Part shown: positions 58,264 to 64,000 of the stretch, piece by piece
Layout: each line of letters opens with the position of its first letter
How positions within the stretch are numbered: position 1 is the stretch's first letter
DNA from: Topomyia yanbarensis
Taxonomy: Eukaryota > Arthropoda > Insecta > Diptera > Culicidae
Assembly: GCF_030247195.1 (NCBI RefSeq)
Contig: NC_080671.1
Coordinates: 36,306,343 to 36,370,342, forward strand
Length of the DNA stretch: 64,000 nucleotides
Direction: 5' to 3'
Program-made: the position numbers and the translations under genes
Notes under the pieces: generated by a model
What the model was told of the DNA's origin: nothing
What the model saw: only the letters and a program-made list of their open reading frames with translations
The model's database searches: none

Positions 58264-59454
58264 AAAAGCTTTATACAATAATTTTTTAAGCCCCTCCCGA
58301 AATAAACTCCTGGCTACGGGCCTGCCCACAGTTCAGGTAGTGGAACAATTAGTTAAAGTGAGAATGGAGCTTAATCTCGCTGAAGTTACGTACATTCAGC
58401 TACATCACGTAAAAAACTGTGTTTCGATCACATTTAGAAGCTTAGCACAGGCCGAAAACTTCATTGCAAAGAACAACATGCAACACGAGGTCGAATTTAA
58501 TAACACCAGAATCAAGATCCCCGTGCATATGGAAAACGACATGGTGGACGTGCGTATCCATGATTTGGCCCCGCGCACTAAGCAAGATTACATTAAACGA
58601 ATCATGTCGCAATATGGAGAAGTAGAATCTATTACGAATGACACCTGGAGAAATTTTTTCACCGGCATTCCCAACGGCGTTCGTATTGTGAGAATGCGAG
58701 TGACTAAACCAATACCTTCTTACATGACTATCGAATGCAAATCACCGAAGGATGGCGTGACCTATAAGCAAACAACGCTAATCACATATCCCGGGCAGAC
58801 CCCAACATGCCAATTCTGTAACCATACAGCCCACTTCGGAAAACATGCGCCGAAGCAACTAGTCAAAACTCATCTACTACAGCCAACTCTAACAAGCAGC
58901 CACCGAAGCTTACAGTTAAACCAAAATCAACGATCCAATTAACCAATAATACAGGTACAACGACCACGACAACCGCTCCCAAACCAACAACTAGCATCGC
59001 CAATAAAGAAGCAAATTCCGATGAAGACGGATTTACAACAGCGAACCGTAAGAACAAGAAACAAATAAGAACATCAGATCATGAACAGCAAGAAAGCAGT
59101 ACCGATGGTGACATGGACGGGAACGATAACGCGAGATAAGGCAGACTGAATGACCCCCAAGCGGCTTCACCGCCAAGGAAAAGGATCTCAACACGCAGCA
59201 GCAATCTGCGTCAACAAGATCTGGCAGACAAACATTCTTAATTCTTTTTATTTTTACTTATATTGTAAAAACTTAAAAGATCCACGGCTCAGTTGTGCTA
59301 ACGCATTGAGCCGTTTCAAATAAATTATTAAATTAAAAAAAATGTCAAAAATCTAATATTTATCATTTTAAAGACGTAAAAGAAACTTTTTCAGTGAATT
59401 TGGATCATGGAGAAGCTTTCAATAAAAAAGTTTTCTTAACAACAACTTTTGACA

Positions 59455-61620
59455 TATTGTTGCCTTTCTCAATAGAAAGGTATTGCAATTGCTCTGAAAA
59501 CCGACTTTTTAACGGAGGCCCGGAGGGCCGAGTGACATATACCATTCGATTCAGTTCGTCGAGTTCGGTAAATGTCTGTGTGTGTATGTATGTGTGTATG
59601 TATGTATGTGTGTGTATGTGCGTATATGTGTGTGTATGTGACCAAAAATGTCACTCGTTTTTCTCAGAGATGGCTGAACCGATTTTGACAAACTTAGTCT
59701 CAAATGAAAGGTGCAACGTTCCCATAGGCTGCTATTGAATTTCTAATGGATCCGACTTCCGGTTCCGGAATTACAGGGTGATGAGTACGAACACGCAGAA
59801 AATGTCGAATTTAATAAATTCTGCAATGAATGTATAAAGGTGATTTTTTTTTCCAAAATATGACCACAACTGCTTCGATTTGTAGTATTAGGTCACTAAC
59901 ATCCATTCAAAGTCTATTTGGCCACATTGGCCACCATCATCGGTTCCGGAAGCCCCGGCGGAAGTATCTAAATTCAGAATAACAGTCACATCGGTTTCTC
60001 GGAGATGGCTAGACCGATTCGACTAAGCTTGGCCTCAAATGAAAGGTATTGCGTCCCCGTAAATGGCTATTTAATTTCATCCCGATCCGACTTCCGGTTC
60101 CGGAGTTACAGGTTGTGGCGTGCGATCACATAGCAAATTGTGATTCAAACCGATACTCCGATGAAAGCAAAAAAGGTAAAAATTTCGCTAAAATGTCTCT
60201 CAAACAACTTAAATTTGCTGTTCTAGGTCACCGACGGCCAACCAAACTTTCGTTGACTACATTGACCACCATAGACGGTTCCGGAAGTGCCCGGGAAAAG
60301 CGGCCATCTTTCAAAATTTACGAACTCACATCAGTTTCCCGAAAATGGTTGGGCCGATTTTCACAAACTTAGTCCCAAATGATAGCTATAATATCCCCCT
60401 AGATGTCAATAAAATTTCGTTCGGATCGCTTATATGGGTCCGGAAATATAGATTAAATCGTCCGGTCACATATGAAATTCCCATATAAGCCGGAACTCAA
60501 TTTTTTTTTTCAAAGGGGGGACCTCATGAAGTTTCACAAATCGAATTCGTAAAACGTCGAGATTTTATGTTATCTCGAAAAAAATTTTGCCTTTCTCATA
60601 TAGAAAGGTTATGCAATCACTCTGAAAAACGTCAACCTAATCCCGGCCCGGAGGGCCGAGTGTCATATCCCATTCGACTGTGTATGTGTGTATGTATGTG
60701 CGTATGTGTCAAATAATGTCACTCATTTTTCTCAGAGATGGCTGGACCGATTTGCCCAAACTTAGTCTCAAATGAAAGGTGCAACCTTCCCATCGGCTGC
60801 TATTGAATTTTGGATCGATCGGAATTCTGGTTCCGGAATTACGGGTTTCAGAGTGCGGCCACACAGAAATTTCTCATATAAACTATAGGAAAAATTAAAA
60901 ATATAATTTTTATTTTTGATGCTAAATGTGTTCAAGGTGCATGAAACGTCGAGATTTGATGCAAACTGGAAAAAAATTTTGACGACGGTTCACTTTTTTG
61001 GATTTTGGCACATTTTTGCCTTTCTCATATAGAAAGGTTATGCAATCACTCTGAAAAACGTCAACATAATCCCGGCCAATTTTTTTTTCGACTCGCATAA
61101 GGTTTCTGGATTTTAACAGGGGCGTAGTTGATGGTTTACGGAGAGGGGTTACACCCCCCTCTATTGTTCACTCCCCTCCTTTAAAAATCTCTTTAAATTA
61201 CCCCTCAGACCACCACCCCATCCAGCCCTCATACCCCTCCCTTTCAACCTCATCATCTTTAAACCACCACTATATCACAAAGCATACCAATTTAAGCTGG
61301 GGAGTCGTTCGTTCATGGGACTTTCGCCCTCCTCACATACCCACCCCCGCATGACAAAATTAGTTAGCAAGCAGATAACTGATCTAATGCTGATTAGGCT
61401 AATGGAGTATGATATTTTTTTGTTTCAAGTGTTTCACCGTCGACACGTAGCTCATCAAGTTCGTGGCTGGCATGCCATTGTATATAAGTGCAAAGTGTAC
61501 TAAGAATGTAATGGACATTTCCACAATTATGTTGAACATAAAAAGCCTCCGTGCCATAGTTTAGAGAAATGAGAAAGGCACAATTGCACCGCTAGGTGGA
61601 TTAAAACAGGTTTTATAATT
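59455..61620 (+). repeat. Interspersed mosquito-type repeat, several related blocks
   Basis: The motif 'gcctttctcatatagaaagg' occurs at about 59463, 60592 and 61018, twice followed by 'ggcccggagggccgagtg'. Within the block, four diverged ~300-bp units start 'gagatggct-gaccgatttt' and continue 'aacttagtctcaaatgaaaggt' (59670, 60002, 60325, 60738). A TG/TATG microsatellite lies at 59570-59640. Inverse copy at 1-250. No coding sequence; class unknown. Confidence 0.75.
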
Positions 61621-61970
61621 CATACTATTTGCAGTCAAAAATACAATTTTATTTTTGAATATAATTCTAAACGCAATTTTAAATTGAAATGCTCATAACA
61701 AAAAATTTCTGAAATGTGGTAGCGGAAAAGCCGCCAACTTACCCCAACCCCGGGGTAAGTTGGCGGAACGCCGGAGAATAAACAATCAAATAAAAATTCA
61801 ATTATATCAATGGCCTTTATGAAATGTACCTATTTTCTTTTCAACCAAACTGTATATTATTTATCACTTTCTGTCATATTCCAGTGTCAGTACCCCGATA
61901 TTTTGACTGCGAAGCGTACTCCATATTCCTGCATTGACGAGATACACGAGAAAAAGACTGTCTTGCTTCC

Positions 61971-62221
61971 CGAGCAAATACTCATGGGTTCAAACACCAC
62001 ATAGCCCCTTGAAAAGACCTTAAACATGGTCCGTGCCAAAATTCACAACCATCAAGACACCATAAAGTGGTCTCGATAACCCATAGATACACCAACATAT
62101 GGTATTTTATATGGGATCTACCGGACCATGGTGATGGTGTTTTCATGGGTTGAACCCATTTCAAACACCCATGTCAAACCCCATGAGCATGGGTGTATTA
62201 TGGGCTTTTCGTTTGCTCGGG
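61971..62221. mobile_element. MITE, TIR CCCGAGCAAA
   Basis: Inverted ends CCCGAGCAAATACTC and TTTGCTCGGG with further internal inverted matches ('catgggttcaaacacc' with 'gttgaacccat'). About 250 bp, no ORF of note. A separate GC palindrome ('cttaccccaaccccggggtaag') lies near 61738. Confidence 0.65.
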
Positions 62222-62379
62222 TTTGGAGTGAATTCCAGAAATAAAGAAATTTGATGACTATTTTTGCACTGTAAATAGTTCTGCCAACTTGCCCCGCGTG
62301 CGTAACCGCCATCTTTCCACAATCGCATATTTTATGAAAAAGGATTAAAAAACTACTTTTGTTTGTGGTTAGGTGCAAT

Positions 62380-64000
62380 ATCTATACAGCCACTGATAGC
62401 TCTTTTCACGCTGGTCAACAAACGGCTTATGACCTACCTCAAAGAAAACTCCTATCTTGACCAGCGCCAATTCGCATTTCGCAAGGGTGGAGGGACTGGA
62501 GCCCACCACGGATCCTTTGGGGAAATCCTCTGCAGGCTCTGACGGATGACCTGATGCCGACATAGCAATATTGGACATCGCCAAGGCCTACAACACAGTC
62601 TACCTCGAGGGGGTTCTCCAGCAACGAGCTAATTGGGGAGTTACCGGAAACCTTGGGAACTACATTAAGGACTACCTCAATAATCGTGTCTTCCGAGTGG
62701 GAGTTGGCAGCCCACAATCCAGAACGTATGTGGAAGAAAACGGTATCCCACAGGGTTCCGTCCTCGCCGTTTTCGTCTACGCCGACGACATCATAATCGT
62801 TGTAGTGGGAGGATCGACCGCTCGAGTGCGGATAAAGCTCCAAGTCGCAGTAAACGCCATCGGAAAATAGGCTGAAACGGTGGGGTTCAACATAGCCGCC
62901 GCCAAATGCTCAGTATCACACTGTCGCAATTCCTATCACATAACCACTAATAGACCGGTCAAGCTCAGAAATACAATTATCCCTTTCCGCAGAGAACCAA
63001 AAATACTCGGTATCATGTTGGACTGCCGCTTAACTTTCGTATCGCACTTCGGGACCGTCAAACGGGACTGTGGAAGCAGGAAACGCCTCATTCGAACCAT
63101 CAGTGCCCGGCATCCGACAGGGAACAGGAGAACTGCTCTAAACGTCAGCAGTGCGCTCATCAACAGCAAAATATTCTACGGTATTGAAATAACCAGCCAC
63201 AACTTAGACGGGCTTATAAGAATCCTGGCATTCCTGGCATTCCCTCCTTTCGGTGGGCGGCCGCTAACGTCATACTAAGGCGCGCTCTGGGATTTCTCGA
63301 AAGGACCTCTGGTGGCTCTCGTATCCTCCTGAAAACGGTTCAAAATATATTCCTGGAATACACCGGCACAGACCTCCCAGAAATAGCTCGCCTCCACGGG
63401 ACCTGGGACCGTCCCTGGTACACGAGAAGTCCGAACACCAAGACAAACCTATCCAGGTCACTGGGAGCAGGCCCTCCCCTGAGGTCGCTCAGGCCAAATT
63501 CCTAGAGCTGATGAACCAACGATTCCCGAACCACGTCCGAATCTACACTGACGCTTCTAAGCTGCAAGAAGAAGTTGGAGTGGGGGTTTGCGGAATAGGA
63601 ACTGGTCTGGCCTTCCGCCTCCCCACAAGCTGCTCTGTTTTCTCGGCAGAAGCTGCTGCAGTCTCGCAATTGCAAGGAGACCAGAGGGAATACCGACTAT
63701 CATTCTGACGGACTCTATGTCGGTCATATCCGCTCTGGAAACGGGAACGTCACGCCACCCTTACATACAGGCCATAGAGAACATCTGCGATCCGTTGACT
63801 ACGATATGCTGGGTACCCGGTCATTGCGGGATCAGCACAGATGAGGAAGCCGACTCATTGGCAGCTCGTGGGAGACAGGCTCGAAGTTTGCTGACCAAAC
63901 CGGCCACCTCCAAAAAAACAAGGGAGGACAGAACAAAGAGCTCTCTCCCGCCTACGAGTGGGACACACCAAAATAACTCACGCACATACAATCACTCGAA
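62380..64000 (+). pseudogene. I-clade LINE ORF2 remnant with RNase H, runs off the window
   Basis: In order: RT fingers (RQFAFRKGGGTG near 62470), DIAKAYNTVYLEGVLQQRAN, GIPQGSVLAV running directly into FVYADDIIIVVVGGS (a deletion between these motifs), FNIAAAKCSVSHC, LGIMLDCRLTF and ALINSKIFYGIE. The RNase H domain follows (RIYTDASKLQEEVGVGVCGI, FSAEAAAVS, and TICWVPGHCGISTDEEADSL near 63800). Frames shift at least five times. The RNase H after the RT and the F-Y-A-D-D box fit the I clade. The 3' end lies beyond 64000. Confidence 0.8.

Larger units (their letters stand above)
52816..58324. mobile_element. 5.5-kb hAT-type element, heavily invaded
   Basis: It starts CAGGCACGTAGCCAGAG and ends with the inverse of CAGGCCCGTAGCCAGGAG. 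An exact 8-bp duplication, cccacagt, flanks it (52808-52815 and 58325-58332). Removing it restores the LINE ORF1 frame (R-V-R-P-T-V-Q-V-V-E). A run of C/G bases follows the left end. Inside are LINE copy B, a 3'-UTR fragment, the inverted-repeat block 55430-57560 and a SINE. I found no hAT transposase. Confidence 0.9.
52580..59341 (+). mobile_element. ORF1-only LINE, copy C, split by a 5.5-kb hAT-type element
   Basis: The LINE pieces are 52580-52815 and 58333-59341, flanked by a 12-bp duplication, atgtcaaaaatc (52568-52579 and 59342-59353). The 5' end (CAGTCTATCTTCTGACATC) resembles that of copy B. ORF1 starts at ATG 52727 (MSSPNETKVPVLRDNSISIN). It continues after the insertion as QVVEQLVKVRMELNLAEV, then CQFCNHTAHFGKHA, where the last Cys of the zinc knuckle is His. 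It then frameshifts into an acidic tail (SDEDGFTTANRKNKKQ) and stops. The 3' UTR with 'gatccacggctcagttgtgc' and an A-tail follows directly. No ORF2 exists. Confidence 0.85.

Noticed and set aside
59469..59738. Reading frames on both strands over the TG-rich tract
   Set aside because: They are translations of a microsatellite.

Overview
The window reads as euchromatic, transposon-saturated DNA of a mosquito, most likely culicine. Genes are intron-containing with short introns, and host proteins are insect-like. Most of the sequence is nested mobile elements: R1- and I/LOA-type LINEs, a Ty3/gypsy element, a tRNA-derived SINE, Helitron pieces and many short inverted-repeat elements. The species call is inference; I could not run a search.

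Five host genes are well supported. On the minus strand are a two-exon gene resembling Gemin8 (10378-11195) and a three-exon TBC1D15/17-type Rab GTPase-activating protein (11797-13919). KRR1 (25112-26155, plus) and NEDD8 (26355-26704, minus, three small exons) form a convergent pair. A two-exon protein with one zinc-finger-like motif (31061-31941) is unrecognised. A sixth gene, the 5' part of a secreted Nimrod/EGF-repeat protein, occupies 50245-51091; I could not find its 3' exons.

Layout. 0-10 kb: hAT-like and mariner-like non-autonomous elements, then degraded LINEs (I/LOA-like, R1 minus, R1 plus), the last split by a 1.98-kb fold-back element that itself holds a Helitron piece. 10-14 kb: Gemin8-like gene and TBC1D15/17. 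15.4-23.1 kb: a degraded DDE element with two convergent ORFs. Its transposase ORF is cut by a 5.46-kb terminal-inverted-repeat (TIR) insertion carrying an unprocessed DDX19/Dbp80 helicase pseudogene, and its second ORF is cut by a 296-bp MITE. 25-32 kb: host genes with MITEs between them. 34-41 kb: a ~95-bp minisatellite, nested TIR elements, an ORF1-only LINE, and a hAT-like element containing a TTAA element. 41.8-48.1 kb: a nearly intact Ty3/gypsy retrotransposon whose reverse transcriptase is interrupted by a 105-bp intron-like sequence. 48-52.6 kb: a second hAT-like copy and the Nimrod-like gene with a MITE at its splice donor. 52.6-59.3 kb: an ORF1-only LINE split by a 5.5-kb hAT-type element that is itself full of insertions. 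59-64 kb: a mosquito interspersed repeat and an I-type LINE fragment with RNase H.

Many insertions could be bounded exactly because the target-site duplications (TSDs) are still legible, so their relative order can be read. The most unusual points are the gene-carrying 5.46-kb element, the intron-like sequence in the gypsy pol gene, the ORF1-only LINE family, and the MITE that rebuilds a splice donor.
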